Position numbers and translations under genes: made by a program. The notes below the pieces were generated by a model. The model saw only the letters and a program-made list of their open reading frames with translations. It did not search any database and had not been told where the DNA came from. A stretch of DNA of 64,000 nucleotides from Salinicoccus kekensis (GTDB taxonomy: Bacteria; Bacillota; Bacilli; Staphylococcales; Salinicoccaceae), in the NCBI RefSeq assembly GCF_900220995.1, contig NZ_OBQF01000007.1:62001-126000 (forward strand), in the 5' to 3' direction. Below, one piece after another: positions 16,787 through 25,900 of the stretch; position 1 is the first letter of the stretch; each line of letters opens with the position of its first letter.

Positions 16787-18268
16787 TCATAAATATTCGT
16801 CCGGGCGGTACTTGCGGTAGGCGGCGTCGAGTGCGATGAGGTCATCGCGGTGCGGCACTTTGACGTAGTTTTCCATGATCTGGTACGGCTCGCGGCCCTT
16901 GCATGCGAGCACGATCGTATCCCCCGGTTCGCTGATTTCGACCGCATGGCGTATGCCTTCCTCGCGGTCGGTGAATGAACGGTAGTTGCCGGAACCGGCA
17001 CCCGCTTCAAGCAGCTTGACGAGCATGGCGGGGTCGTCGTTCGCCGGGTTGTCCGGGGTGTAGATTGCGATGTCGGCACGCGAGGCGATCTCGCCCATCG
17101 CGTGCGCCTTCGTCGTGTCGCGCTCGCCGGTCATGCCGACCAGAAAGATCAGGCGGCCTTCCGCAAAAGGCTTCACCGTATCCATGATCTTCTCGAGCGC
17201 ATCCGGCGTATGGGCGAAATCGATGATCAGGTTGACCGGCAGCGTCTTATCGAGCACTTCAAGCCGGCCCTCGACCGGATCCATGATCTTCACCGCTTCG
17301 ATCACCTTTTCAAGATCGTACCCCTGCACCCATTCGCTGATGATCGCCGCCATCAGGTTCTGGATGTTGAACTCGCCGATGAACGGCGAATCGACATGGT
17401 ACGCCCCTTCCGGCGTGTTCAACGTGAAGTTGAACCCTTCGAGGCTGCCGTCGATGTCCGTCGGATAAAAATCGCCCGACTCGTCCATCCCGTAGGTGAC
17501 GACTTCATGCGGCGTCATGCGCCGGTATTTTTCGCTCCAAGGGTCGTCATTGTTCAAAATGACGTATTTCCGCTCTTTCATATTCTGGCCGAGCTGTGAG
17601 AATAAAAGCCCCTTCGTGAATCCGTAATCTTCCATCGTCGGATGGAAGTCCAAGTGATCCTGCGAGAGGTTCGTGAAAATCGCGATATCGAAGTTGATGC
17701 CGGAGACACGGCCGAGCTTCAGTCCGTGGGAGGACACTTCCATTGCGAACACTTCAGCACCCGCCTCTGCCGCCTCGTCCATCCTATGATGCAGGCGGAT
17801 CGATTCCGGCGTGGTGTTCAGGCTGATCTGGCGGTCTTCATTGATCAGGAAGCCGTTCGTGCCGAGGTAGGCACTGTTCTTGCCCATGGCGCGGCTCAAA
17901 GAGTGGATCATCGTCGAGACGGTCGTCTTGCCGTTCGTCCCGGTGATTCCGACCATCGTCATCGCCTCGTGCGGGAAATCATATATATATTCTGCGAACA
18001 GCGATCCGACTTTCTCCGGATCCTTCACGACGAGTATCCCGGCATCATCGCCGGTGTCATAATATCTGTCGCTGATGATGAACCTGCATCCGGCATGGAG
18101 GGCATCCGGGATGAAGTCCTGACCATCGGCCTGATGGCCCTTTATTGCCACAAAGATGCTGTTGCGGTCGACTTCCCGGGAGTCTGTGGAAATATGTTCG
18201 ACGGCGTCCGGGAAGTTGCCGTATGTTTTTTTAATCTTCAATAAAGAGAGCAGCGTTTTCGTATTCAA
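16787..18268 (-). CDS. murE: UDP-MurNAc-tripeptide synthetase, L-lysine adding
   Basis: 493 residues. ATP loop [15 protein letters not shown] at about 107-121, UDP-substrate motif [12 protein letters not shown], and DNPANDDP near 402, the binding-pocket motif that marks L-lysine rather than diaminopimelate enzymes. It adds L-Lys to UDP-MurNAc-L-Ala-D-Glu in the cytoplasm. Start taken as TTG at 18268, since AAGGTGG lies 8 bases ahead and the listed GTG at 18280 is inside that site; the resulting N-terminus aligns with staphylococcal MurE. Confidence 0.95.
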   Translation of the reverse strand: MNTKTLLSLLKIKKTYGNFPDAVEHISTDSREVDRNSIFVAIKGHQADGQDFIPDALHAGCRFIISDRYYDTGDDAGILVVKDPEKVGSLFAEYIYDFPHEAMTMVGITGTNGKTTVSTMIHSLSRAMGKNSAYLGTNGFLINEDRQISLNTTPESIRLHHRMDEAAEAGAEVFAMEVSSHGLKLGRVSGINFDIAIFTNLSQDHLDFHPTMEDYGFTKGLLFSQLGQNMKERKYVILNNDDPWSEKYRRMTPHEVVTYGMDESGDFYPTDIDGSLEGFNFTLNTPEGAYHVDSPFIGEFNIQNLMAAIISEWVQGYDLEKVIEAVKIMDPVEGRLEVLDKTLPVNLIIDFAHTPDALEKIMDTVKPFAEGRLIFLVGMTGERDTTKAHAMGEIASRADIAIYTPDNPANDDPAMLVKLLEAGAGSGNYRSFTDREEGIRHAVEISEPGDTIVLACKGREPYQIMENYVKVPHRDDLIALDAAYRKYRPDEYL

Positions 18269-18294
18269 GTACCGTCCCACCTTTCAACCTTTAT

Positions 18295-18328
18295 ATTATA
18301 CAATATTTTCCCTTATGCATAAAGGAAA
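18295..18328. promoter_or_regulatory. murE promoter and palindrome between murE and ltaA
   Basis: On the - strand TATAAT at 18300-18295 is a good murE -10. A 22-bp near-perfect palindrome (18307-18328, core TTATGCATAA, outer arms TTTCC and GGAAA, one mismatched pair) overlaps the place of its -35. It also lies upstream of divergent ltaA, so one regulator could control both cell-envelope genes. Confidence 0.5.
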
Positions 18329-18384
18329 GTATACACATATTTCATGCGGTTGTGATAAAATCATTTTTCAGATGGATAAGTGAG

Positions 18385-19587
18385 ATGGTGAGTCTATTGA
18401 CAAGAGAACACAGGAATTTATTCTGGAAATATGCAATCATATTATTTTTGACGGAACTCGTGCGGGGGATGTATGTGCTGAGCTATCTGCCGGCGCTTCC
18501 GTCGATCGAGGCGATCTCGCTGACGCTCGCGTCAATCGTGATCACCGTGCATTTCGTCTTCGATGCGGCGACGAATGCGTGGCTCGGCTTCGTCATGCGG
18601 AAGATCGGCGCCAGGTGGACGATGTTTGCGACATACGTATTGATGACCGCTGCGATGGGGATCATTTTATTCTCTCAGGATTTCTTCATCCTGCTGCTCG
18701 CTTCGGCGCTCCTCGGCATCGCGGTGTGTCCGATATGGATATTTGCGCTTGCAAATGTGGACGATGCGACGCGCGGCAAGGACATGGGGTTCATCTTCTT
18801 CAGCTGGCTTGCGGGTCTCGGCACCGGCATGGTGAGCATGAACTTCGTCATCGGCGCGATCGGGGATGATGCGGTCTATGTGATGATCGGCGCGGTCGCG
18901 CTGAACATCCTCGGCTACCTGTTCATCCCAGGGAAATTCAACGTCGGGGTGCGGAACGGCTCTTCGAGGAACCGCCGCCTGCCTTTGAAGGAAATTTTCG
19001 TAATTTTAAGGCGGCATATGCGGAACATTCCGGGAATCATGCTGCAGGCGCTCGGCGTCGGCATGCTGCTGCCGGTTTTGCCGACGTACATCACGGGACT
19101 GCTCGAACTGAGCTTCTTTGAGTACACGATCTTTATTCTTGTGATCTTCGCACTCGTCGGCTTCAGCATGACGATGCTCTCCCGCGGGCTCGACGAATAT
19201 TCGGCCCGGTTCACGATGGTGATCATCTGCACCGGGTTCTTCGTCTATGCGGCGGGGATCATCTGGTTTTCGACGCTCGAGACGGTGTGGGTGATCTTCC
19301 TGATCGCGTGCTTCATCGGCCTGAGCTACGGCATCATGCTGCCCGCGTGGAATAAATATCTCGCCGGCACGATTCTGAAGGCGAAAAAAGAGGAGTCATG
19401 GGGGCTCATCAGCAGCCTCCAGGGCATGGGCGCCATGATCGGCCCCGTCGTCGGCGGACTCACTGCCGACATCTTCGGCAATGTTAAGGCGACACTCATC
19501 GCGAGCGGGCTGATCTTTCTGGTCCTCACGATCTACTATATCGTGATGTTCATGCGCACGCGGCGTACGAACCCGAAAACGAATTGA
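18385..19587 (+). CDS. ltaA: LtaA-like glycolipid flippase (MFS)
   Basis: 400 residues, about 12 membrane segments. It aligns with staphylococcal LtaA at ELVRGMYVLSYLPALPS, AVCPIWIFALANVDDATRGKDMGF (two pieces: AVCPIWIFALANV, RGKDMGFIFFSWL) and LPAWNKYLAGTI. LtaA moves diglucosyl-diacylglycerol across the membrane as anchor for lipoteichoic acid. In S. aureus the anchor synthase ypfP (ugtP) lies next to ltaA; here it is absent from the window. ATG at 18385 is chosen; GTG at 18352 is possible and neither has a strong ribosome site. Confidence 0.85.
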   Translation: MVSLLTREHRNLFWKYAIILFLTELVRGMYVLSYLPALPSIEAISLTLASIVITVHFVFDAATNAWLGFVMRKIGARWTMFATYVLMTAAMGIILFSQDFFILLLASALLGIAVCPIWIFALANVDDATRGKDMGFIFFSWLAGLGTGMVSMNFVIGAIGDDAVYVMIGAVALNILGYLFIPGKFNVGVRNGSSRNRRLPLKEIFVILRRHMRNIPGIMLQALGVGMLLPVLPTYITGLLELSFFEYTIFILVIFALVGFSMTMLSRGLDEYSARFTMVIICTGFFVYAAGIIWFSTLETVWVIFLIACFIGLSYGIMLPAWNKYLAGTILKAKKEESWGLISSLQGMGAMIGPVVGGLTADIFGNVKATLIASGLIFLVLTIYYIVMFMRTRRTNPKTN

Positions 19588-19603
19588 AGATGAATATGAA
19601 TAA

Positions 19604-19645
19604 AGCTCACCCTCCGGCGCTTGTGCCGGGGAGTGAGCTTTTTTG
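19604..19645 (+). terminator. ltaA terminator
   Basis: Stem AGCTCACCC / GGGGAGTGAGCT with an inner CGGC / GCCG, followed by TTTTTT. Confidence 0.85.
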
Positions 19646-19672
19646 TTGGGATTATAATGATTGGCGGGGTCT

Positions 19673-19990
19673 ATCGCTCAAACAAGATGCCTAGTGAGCG
19701 ATGGGCGGGGTCTATCGCTCAAACAAGATGCCTAGTGAGCGATGGGCGGACTCTATCGCTCAAACAAGATGCCCAGTGAGCGATGGGCGCATTCTATCGC
19801 TCAAACGAGATGCCCAGTGAGCGATGGGGAGCGTCTATCGCTCAAACGAGATGCACAGTGAGCGATGGGGAACGTCTATCGCTCAAACGAGATGCCCAGT
19901 GAGTGATGGGGAACGTCTATCGCTCAAACGAAATGCCCAGTGAGCGATGGGGAGCATCTATCGGTCAAACCAACGCTCACTTGGCCGATA
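19673..19990 (+). repeat. family B array, 8 units of 41 bp
   Basis: Units start at 19673, 19714, 19755, 19796, 19837, 19878, 19919 and 19960, exactly 41 bp apart. The first seven read ATCGCTCA, AAC(A/G)A(G/A)ATGCCCAG, TGAGCGAT, then a linker such as GGGGAGCGTCT; the eighth has ATCGGTCAA and TTGGCCGAT. The array lies between the convergent ltaA and galU genes. Confidence 0.95.
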
Positions 19991-20007
19991 GAGATGCCAA
20001 AAAACAA

Positions 20008-20043
20008 AAAAAGCGGCAGACAGACATCACCCGTCCATCTGCC
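20008..20043 (-). terminator. galU terminator
   Basis: On the - strand GGCAGA..TCTGCC with an inner partly paired loop, followed by GCTTTTTTTG. Confidence 0.75.
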
Positions 20044-20060
20044 ACCCTCTTCAATTAAAA

Positions 20061-20960
20061 TCACTTCAACTCTTCACGTTTCAACCGCTCGAGCGTGTTC
20101 TCCATGTATTCGATGACTTCATCGCGGTGCTCCGAGCGCAGTGCGTATTCGATCGTCGTCTTGACGAAGCCGCGCATATGGCCGACATCGTAGCGGTCGC
20201 CGGCAAAGTCGCATGCGTAGACGTCCTTGCCCTTATGGATCAGACTGGCGATCGCGTCGGTCAGCTGGATCTCGCCGCCGGCACCGATGACGCCCTTCCC
20301 GAGTTCATCGAAAATATCGGGCGTGAGCACATATCTCCCCATCACCGCAAGGCGCGAATCGGTTTCGGACGCATCCGGTTTCTCGTACAGGTCCGTCAGA
20401 TGATAAAGGTCCTCCGAACAGTTGTCGTACTCGACGATGCCGTATCTTGATACGTCTTCCTCGGGTACGGTCTTCACGCCGATGATGCTCGAATCCGTCC
20501 GCTCGAACTCCTCGATCAGCTGGCCGATCGCAGGTGTGCCCTCGCCGTGGTCCACGATGTCATCGCCGAGCAGCACCGCAAACGGCTCATCGCCGATGAA
20601 CTGGCGCGCGGTGTTTATTGCGTGACCCAGCCCCTTCGGTGCCTTCTGCCTGACATAGAATATGTTGGCAAGCCCGGTCGAATGCTCGACTTTTTCAAGT
20701 AATTCATATTTCCCTTTTTCCTTCAGCGCGAGCTCAAGCTCGACCTGATGATCGAAATGGTCCTCGATCGCACGTTTGTGACGCCCCGTGACGATGATGA
20801 TGTCCTCGATGCCTGCCGCCACCGCCTCTTCCACAATGTACTGGATCGTTGGCTTATCGAGGATCGGGATCATCTCCTTCGGCATCGCCTTGGTCGCCGG
20901 CAAAAACCTCGTCCCGAGACCCGCCGCCGGTATGACTGCTTTTCTCACTTTCTGACTCAA
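20061..20960 (-). CDS. galU: UTP-glucose-1-phosphate uridylyltransferase
   Basis: 299 residues. Nucleotidyl-transferase signature [21 protein letters not shown] at the N-terminus ([12 protein letters not shown] near 10-21), [16 protein letters not shown], and VLLGDDI near 128. It makes UDP-glucose for glycolipid anchors, teichoic acid decoration and exopolysaccharide, linking it to ltaA and cap genes here. TTG at 20960 preferred: AGGAGG lies 8 bases ahead, and the ATG at 20978 is within or before that site. tatC ends 56 bp upstream. Confidence 0.95.
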   Translation of the reverse strand: MSQKVRKAVIPAAGLGTRFLPATKAMPKEMIPILDKPTIQYIVEEAVAAGIEDIIIVTGRHKRAIEDHFDHQVELELALKEKGKYELLEKVEHSTGLANIFYVRQKAPKGLGHAINTARQFIGDEPFAVLLGDDIVDHGEGTPAIGQLIEEFERTDSSIIGVKTVPEEDVSRYGIVEYDNCSEDLYHLTDLYEKPDASETDSRLAVMGRYVLTPDIFDELGKGVIGAGGEIQLTDAIASLIHKGKDVYACDFAGDRYDVGHMRGFVKTTIEYALRSEHRDEVIEYMENTLERLKREELK

Positions 20961-21016
20961 AATACACGCCTCCTGCAATTCGCAAACTTTATTTTAGATA
21001 TTAACATAGTATACCT

Positions 21017-21766
21017 CTAAACTTCCTCTTTCAAACGGTCCCGCTTCTCCTTGCGCTTAACCAGGAGGATGCTGAACTCATACAGGAGGATCATCGGCGT
21101 CAGTGTCAGGAGGTGTGAAAAGATATCCGGCGGCGCGATCAGCGCCGTGATCACAAGCAGTCCGAAATACGCAAATCTCCTCACGTTCCGCATCAGCTCC
21201 GAGTCCAGCAGTTCAAGATAATTCAGGAATAAAACCACCAGCGGCAATTGGAATACGAGCCCGAGCGGGATCGTCGTCACCAGCAGGAACGACATGTACT
21301 CATCCGCCGTGATCAGCACATCGAAATTCTGTTCGCCCATGCTGATGAGCGCAAAATAGCTGATCGGATGGACGACGAAATAGCCGAACAGGAGGCCGAT
21401 TAAAAACAGGACGATCATCAGCGGGAGCATCGTATGCATGATCCGCGCATCTTTCGGGATCAGCCGCGGCTGCACGAACTGCCATAAGTAGAAGAGGATG
21501 AACGGTATCGAGAGGCCGATGCTGATTGCGCCCGAGGTGCGGAAATAAAACCGGATCACTTCGAACGGCCCCATGACGACGATGTCCGCACCCTTCCCGA
21601 TGAAGCCGAACCACCAGCTGACGGTCATGAAGATGATGATGAATACGACTGCGATGGTGATGGCGGACTTGATCAGCACCGCACGGAGCGCTTCGAGATG
21701 GCCCGAGAAGGTGTCGACCGAATCGACGATGGCCTCCTCGGCCGGCTTCCGGTCTTTATTCTCCAT
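21017..21766 (-). CDS. tatC: Twin-arginine translocase subunit TatC
   Basis: 249 residues, six membrane segments. Conserved HLEALR (FSGHLEALRAVLIKSA near 20-35), FVQPRLIPKDAR near 119 and the central PLGLVFQLPLV are present. TatC recognises RR signal peptides and, with TatA, exports folded proteins. No tatA is found beside it, although in Firmicutes the two usually adjoin; the gaps on both sides are too short for one. A likely substrate, the RR-signal subunit of a sugar dehydrogenase, is encoded 3 kb away. Confidence 0.95.
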   Translation of the reverse strand: MENKDRKPAEEAIVDSVDTFSGHLEALRAVLIKSAITIAVVFIIIFMTVSWWFGFIGKGADIVVMGPFEVIRFYFRTSGAISIGLSIPFILFYLWQFVQPRLIPKDARIMHTMLPLMIVLFLIGLLFGYFVVHPISYFALISMGEQNFDVLITADEYMSFLLVTTIPLGLVFQLPLVVLFLNYLELLDSELMRNVRRFAYFGLLVITALIAPPDIFSHLLTLTPMILLYEFSILLVKRKEKRDRLKEEV

Positions 21767-21892
21767 TTTGTTTTCCTGTACGATACGATCACCCGCCTTT
21801 GATATCGAAATTTTCTAACTATTGGTTTTGTAATATGTTTTTATATAGTCTATAATAAGTATAAAATATATTCTATATCGAGGTGCATGGAA

Positions 21893-22303
21893 ATGTCATT
21901 TTTTAAAATGTTGACTTGGGACAACGGACATATGGACTTGCGCTACACTGAAGATTCCTATGACGGTTCTGTGAAGATCACGAATGTTTACCGCGACAAC
22001 AGAGCTTTGGATTACGAGGAAGTTAATGATAAGTACGCCCCGCAGATCAAATCGGCACAGGGGACGATCAAAACATACCGCATTGCGATGCTCATCCTTT
22101 TCATCGGCCTGGTGCTGCTGCCGGCCATCGTCGTCGGTGTCGTCCAGAGCAATATCCTGCTCGTCGGCGTCATCATCGTCTACTCCATCGTGGCCTATTT
22201 CCTGGTCGAGGCTTATAACCAGACCATCATCAACAGTGTACTATACGAGATGGATAAAGACCTGACCGGCGGACAGGGTACACCGCGGCAGAAGAAAAAA
22301 TAA
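21893..22303 (+). CDS. conserved two-helix membrane protein of unknown function
   Basis: 136 residues, no family recognised. A soluble N-terminal part of about 60 residues (DLRYTEDSYDGSVKITNVYRDN, here in pieces) precedes two adjoining membrane segments at about 64-85 and 89-110 and a basic tail (GTPRQKKK). ATG at 21893 is chosen because GAGGTG is 7-8 bases ahead; the ATG six bases earlier is too close. Own promoter region, divergent from tatC. Confidence 0.6.
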   Translation: MSFFKMLTWDNGHMDLRYTEDSYDGSVKITNVYRDNRALDYEEVNDKYAPQIKSAQGTIKTYRIAMLILFIGLVLLPAIVVGVVQSNILLVGVIIVYSIVAYFLVEAYNQTIINSVLYEMDKDLTGGQGTPRQKKK

Positions 22304-22310
22304 TTTATGC

Positions 22311-22344
22311 GCGTCTGCAGGCTCCGGCCTGCAGGCGTTTTTTT
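22311..22344 (+). terminator. terminator after the two-helix membrane protein gene
   Basis: Stem GCGTCTGCAGGC / GCCTGCAGGCG around TCCG followed by seven T. Confidence 0.85.
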
Positions 22345-22359
22345 ATGGGGTTTTTATTT

Positions 22360-22436
22360 AACGGATGCTCGTTTCCACGACGAGCATCCGTTGGAGGTTT
22401 AACACCCGTTCATTTCCCCGACGAGCATCCGTTAAC
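22360..22436 (+). repeat. family C pair of hairpin units, 41-bp period
   Basis: The first unit (22360) is a perfect 13-bp stem, AACGGATGCTCGT and ACGAGCATCCGTT, around a 7-base loop. The second begins 41 bp later at 22401 (AACACCCGTT..GACGAGCATCCGTT) and keeps only the 3' arm. It shares the AACGG...CCGTT ends, the 41-bp step and + orientation with family A. Located between convergent genes. Confidence 0.85.
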
Positions 22437-22490
22437 CCGTCCCATCCCGCAAAAAACCGGCTGCACTCATGCAGCCGGCCATCACCATCA

Positions 22491-24218
22491 TCAGTCTTCA
22501 AGTCTTCCGCCGTCTTCGCTGTATGTTATGACACCTTCGGCGCAGCGGTATGCGAGTGCACCGACGGTGGATGTCGGGTTGTAGCCGCTGTTGTGCGGGA
22601 AGTTGCCCGCGCCGACGACGAACAGGTTGTCGCGGTCCCAGTGCTGCATCCAGTTGTTGACGACGCTTGTCTCGGGATCGTCACCCATCACGGTGCCGCC
22701 GGTGTTGTGCGTCGACTGGTACGGCACGATGTCATAATCGCCGATCTCCTCATCGACCACGATTTCATTGGCACCCATCTCCTCCAGTATCTCACCGCAC
22801 CTGTCGGCCAGGTACTTCGTCCTCACCCTGTCGGAGTCCGTGAAGTTATAGGTCAGCTGGACGAGCGGCAGTCCGTATGCATCGGTGTAGTCCTCGTCGA
22901 TGTCTAAGTAGTTGTCCTTGTGCGGTGTCGTTGCACACTGGCCCTGCACACGGATTGTCCGCGTGTAGTTCTCTATCGTCTCCTTCTTGAATTCGGCACC
23001 CCAGCTCGGCGTGTCCGGGCGGGTGATGTTCGTTGCGATCGGACGTGAGCCCGTCTGCGTCACCGCGATGTTCCCGCCGTGCAGGAAGTCGAGGTCCGAA
23101 TGATCGAACTCATCCCCGTTGTAATCGTCGAGCCCCGCACCGAGTGCGCCTGCGCCCATGAACGTATTGAACTGGGTGTCGAAGAAGCCCCTCGCACCGC
23201 CGAATGTCTGGTAACCGTAGTTCCTGCCGAGCGTTCCCTCCTCGGTTTCCGGGTCGTACTGCTCGCCGATATCGGAAACGCGCAGCAGTTTATAGTTGTT
23301 GAATACATAACTGTTCAGGACGACGATGTCCGCCGGCTGGATGAATTCCTCGCCGCTCAGCGTATCGATGTAGCGCACGCCGCTGACCAGGCTGTCGTCA
23401 TCCTCATCCGTCAGCACTTCCACGACGTTCGCCTGCGTCCTGATATCGAAGTTCCCCGTCTCGAGCGCCGTCGGGATGACGGTCGTCTCCGGTGATGACT
23501 TCGCATCGTACTCACATGCGAACCTTTCGCAGAATGCACAGTACTGGCACGGCTGCAGCGTCTGCCCGTCCGGGTTCGTGTACTGCTGGGTCATGTTCGC
23601 GGACGGCATCATGTGGGCATGCAGCCCCATGCCGTTCGCCGCGTCCTTGAAGAGCTTGAGCATCGGTGTCTCGATCATCGGCGGCGTCGGGAACGGTTCC
23701 GACCGGCTCCCGCCGAGCGGATTTTCCTCGCCTGCAAGGCCGATCGTCAAATCGAATTGGGTGAAGTATGGCTCCAGTTCATCGTATGTAATGCCCCAGT
23801 CCTGCCATCTGTACCCTTTGTCATCCCCAAGCTTGTCCTCCCCGTAACGCTCCTCCGTCAGTGAACGGATTTCAAAATCGTACGGCAGGAAACGCCACGT
23901 CTGCCCGTTCCAGTGCGTCCCCGCCCCGCCGACGTTCTCACCGAGCAGGAAGGAACCCATGCGCCGCATCGGCAGCGCCCGTTCATCCCGCGTGTTCCTG
24001 AAAGTGATCGTCTCCTTCGAAGTGTCCTGCATCAGTTCATATCTGATCGCATACCTGTACTCATCATGCACATGCTGGTAATCTTCCGTGCCGCGGTTCT
24101 TCCCGCGCTCCAGGCCGACGACCGACAGGCCCGCCTTTGCCGCTTCCGCAGCGACGATGCCGCCGGTCCAGCCGACCCCGACTGTCACGACATCCACTTT
24201 ATCCAATGTTTCTGCCAT
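22491..24218 (-). CDS. GMC-type FAD dehydrogenase large subunit (gluconate 2-dehydrogenase-like)
   Basis: 575 residues. Rossmann loop VDVVTVGVGWTGGIVAAEAA near 8-27 binds FAD; C-terminal GMC_oxred_C region has STHNTGGTVMG and HNSGYNPTSTVGALAYR, with the active-site His/Asn pair. A CQYCAFCERFAC cluster near 223-234 is unusual and is found in membrane-bound gluconate or sorbitol dehydrogenases. Such enzymes oxidise sugars or sugar acids outside the cell and pass electrons to a cytochrome or quinone; no cytochrome gene is adjacent here. It has no signal peptide and probably travels with the RR-signal subunit encoded 17 bp upstream. Substrate not predictable. Confidence 0.85.
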   Translation of the reverse strand: MAETLDKVDVVTVGVGWTGGIVAAEAAKAGLSVVGLERGKNRGTEDYQHVHDEYRYAIRYELMQDTSKETITFRNTRDERALPMRRMGSFLLGENVGGAGTHWNGQTWRFLPYDFEIRSLTEERYGEDKLGDDKGYRWQDWGITYDELEPYFTQFDLTIGLAGEENPLGGSRSEPFPTPPMIETPMLKLFKDAANGMGLHAHMMPSANMTQQYTNPDGQTLQPCQYCAFCERFACEYDAKSSPETTVIPTALETGNFDIRTQANVVEVLTDEDDDSLVSGVRYIDTLSGEEFIQPADIVVLNSYVFNNYKLLRVSDIGEQYDPETEEGTLGRNYGYQTFGGARGFFDTQFNTFMGAGALGAGLDDYNGDEFDHSDLDFLHGGNIAVTQTGSRPIATNITRPDTPSWGAEFKKETIENYTRTIRVQGQCATTPHKDNYLDIDEDYTDAYGLPLVQLTYNFTDSDRVRTKYLADRCGEILEEMGANEIVVDEEIGDYDIVPYQSTHNTGGTVMGDDPETSVVNNWMQHWDRDNLFVVGAGNFPHNSGYNPTSTVGALAYRCAEGVITYSEDGGRLED

Positions 24219-24235
24219 AATTTTCTCCCCCGTCC

Positions 24236-25006
24236 TTAATGTCCTTCAGCGACCGACTGCGGATCTATTTCATGGAACTCCCCGTCGTCGATCTGTTCGA
24301 TGTATGCCATCTGGTGGCCCGGGAAGTTCTTCATCTTCCAGCCTTCCATGCCGCGGTTGCCACGGTAGATCGGGTCGGAATAAACCCCCTCGAGCGTCGC
24401 GGTCCTGAGCAGCCCGAAAAATTCCGGCGCCGTCGCTGTATGGGCCGGCACCCCCATGTCCACTTCCCCTTCCTGGAAAAGCGTGAGGATCTCGTCCATC
24501 TGTTCCGGCTCGAGTGCCCTGAAGTCCGCATCATGCTCCTCGTTTGCCACCTCATTCAGCTTCAGTATGCCGAGCGTGAAATATTCGCGCCGGTTCAGCC
24601 TCGACTGGTACCCCTGTGTCGCAGATCCTTCATAGAAAGGACCCTGCATATATTCCTTTGTGTTGCTGCCGTAGTCGCCCGCAAGCTGGCCGTCCAGGAA
24701 ATATGCCGCACCGAGTGCCGCAGCCCCCGGTCCGAGGTCATCCTCCGGGAATATGCGCTCCATCGCCGCTTCGATCGTCTCCCTGTCGGAGTGCTTCGTG
24801 AAGAAAAGGTAGCCGGTGTGGTGGTTATCACCGCCCGATGCCTCCTCACCGTGTTCAGCCGTCTCCGGTTCGGTGGCCGGCGGACTCTGGTCGAAGTTGT
24901 AGCCGATGAACCCGCCGAGCAGCGATCCGCCGAGTATGCCGCCCGTCGCAACGCCCGTCGTCTTCAGAAAATCACGCCTGGAAAAACGTTTCTCATCCTT
25001 GCTCAT
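24236..25006 (-). CDS. Tat-exported small subunit of the GMC dehydrogenase (gluconate 2-dehydrogenase subunit 3 family)
   Basis: 256 residues beginning with a twin-arginine signal, KRFSRRDFLKTTG, followed by a Gly/Leu-rich hydrophobic stretch (GGILGGSLLGGFIG) at about 20-37. The rest matches the gluconate_2-dh3 family (FTKHSDRETIEAAMERIFPEDD, then ALGAAYFLDGQLAG). It is the chaperone-like partner that carries the FAD subunit through the Tat pore. First gene of the pair, GGGGAG site. It makes this complex the best candidate client of the nearby TatC. Confidence 0.88.
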   Translation of the reverse strand: MSKDEKRFSRRDFLKTTGVATGGILGGSLLGGFIGYNFDQSPPATEPETAEHGEEASGGDNHHTGYLFFTKHSDRETIEAAMERIFPEDDLGPGAAALGAAYFLDGQLAGDYGSNTKEYMQGPFYEGSATQGYQSRLNRREYFTLGILKLNEVANEEHDADFRALEPEQMDEILTLFQEGEVDMGVPAHTATAPEFFGLLRTATLEGVYSDPIYRGNRGMEGWKMKNFPGHQMAYIEQIDDGEFHEIDPQSVAEGH

Positions 25007-25108
25007 TTAACCCACTCCCCTGCATGTTTTACTATTCTGATAAATATAACTTTATTGTACACCATCTGCATATATTTAAAAGTGAAAATCGAAAGAATAT
25101 TACTAATT

Positions 25109-25843
25109 TTATAGTAAATTTCCCCAAAGCGGCGTTTTCCTGAAAGCGCTGCCCGTTTTCCGCCGTCCCACTGCCATGAAACGGACTGCTTTTTTGTATC
25201 TCATCCTCACCCACCAGTAACCGTCTGCGGCATACAGCCGGTCGAAGTCGACCTCTGACCCCGCAGGCAATACGCCCGCACGCCCCGCCTGCAGATTCGG
25301 GAAGGTGCGCATGTTGATCCGCCGGTCCGTAACAAACTTTCCCTTTTCAGGCCATACATCATGGAGCACCAGTTTCAACGGATCGATGCCCGTGCAGACG
25401 AAATTCCGCTCGCCGCGGATGAAGCCGTAGTTCTGGAACTGGATATGCAGGTGCGAGTTCATATGGACGCCCTGGTTGTTCGTATTGGACTGATGCCCGA
25501 CCGTCTGGCCGGCCCTCACCTTCTGGCCGACCCTGACGGGTAAGTTCCGTGCCAGATGACCGTATATCACCTGGATGCCGAGCTCTTTATTCGCAACGAC
25601 CACGGTGCCGCCGAAGTTGCCGTATGCTTTCGTGCCTGCTGAAACGACGCCGTCGCACACCGAGGGGACGGGCGCCAGATGACGTTTCGACAAATCATAG
25701 GCGCGGTGGTAGCCGCCGCAGTAGCTGTCATAGTTGTGGCCGTTCACGGTGTAATCACGCTTCCCCCAGATTTTCGACGCATATTTCGTCGGATCGGACG
25801 TGACCCTGAAACCTTTTGATACGAGATAGTCGATCGGATTCAT
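25109..25843 (-). CDS. M23 (LytM-type) peptidase with C-terminal SH3-like domain, lysin-like
   Basis: 244 residues with no signal peptide. Zinc-site motifs: HRAYDLS near 47-53 and the second motif HLHIQF near 135-140. The C-terminal 70 residues (RRINMRTFPNLQAG..VDFDRLYAADGYWWVRMRY) form an SH3-type wall-binding domain. The order peptidase then SH3 and the lack of a signal are those of phage endolysins and their domesticated copies, but no other phage gene is near. The C-terminus is Arg/Lys-rich. Probably a glycyl-glycine or cross-bridge endopeptidase; target bond not predictable. Confidence 0.78.
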   Translation of the reverse strand: MNPIDYLVSKGFRVTSDPTKYASKIWGKRDYTVNGHNYDSYCGGYHRAYDLSKRHLAPVPSVCDGVVSAGTKAYGNFGGTVVVANKELGIQVIYGHLARNLPVRVGQKVRAGQTVGHQSNTNNQGVHMNSHLHIQFQNYGFIRGERNFVCTGIDPLKLVLHDVWPEKGKFVTDRRINMRTFPNLQAGRAGVLPAGSEVDFDRLYAADGYWWVRMRYKKAVRFMAVGRRKTGSAFRKTPLWGNLL

Positions 25844-25900
25844 ATAATCTCCCCTTTAAAAGTCATATTCCATATATCGTAGAAAATGTGAATAAAGTTA

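Noticed and set aside
20961-21892. Hidden tatA gene next to tatC
   Set aside because: Gaps on both sides of tatC (56 and 126 bp) are too short for a TatA of 50 or more residues, and the neighbouring 136-residue protein has two membrane segments and no amphipathic helix of TatA type.
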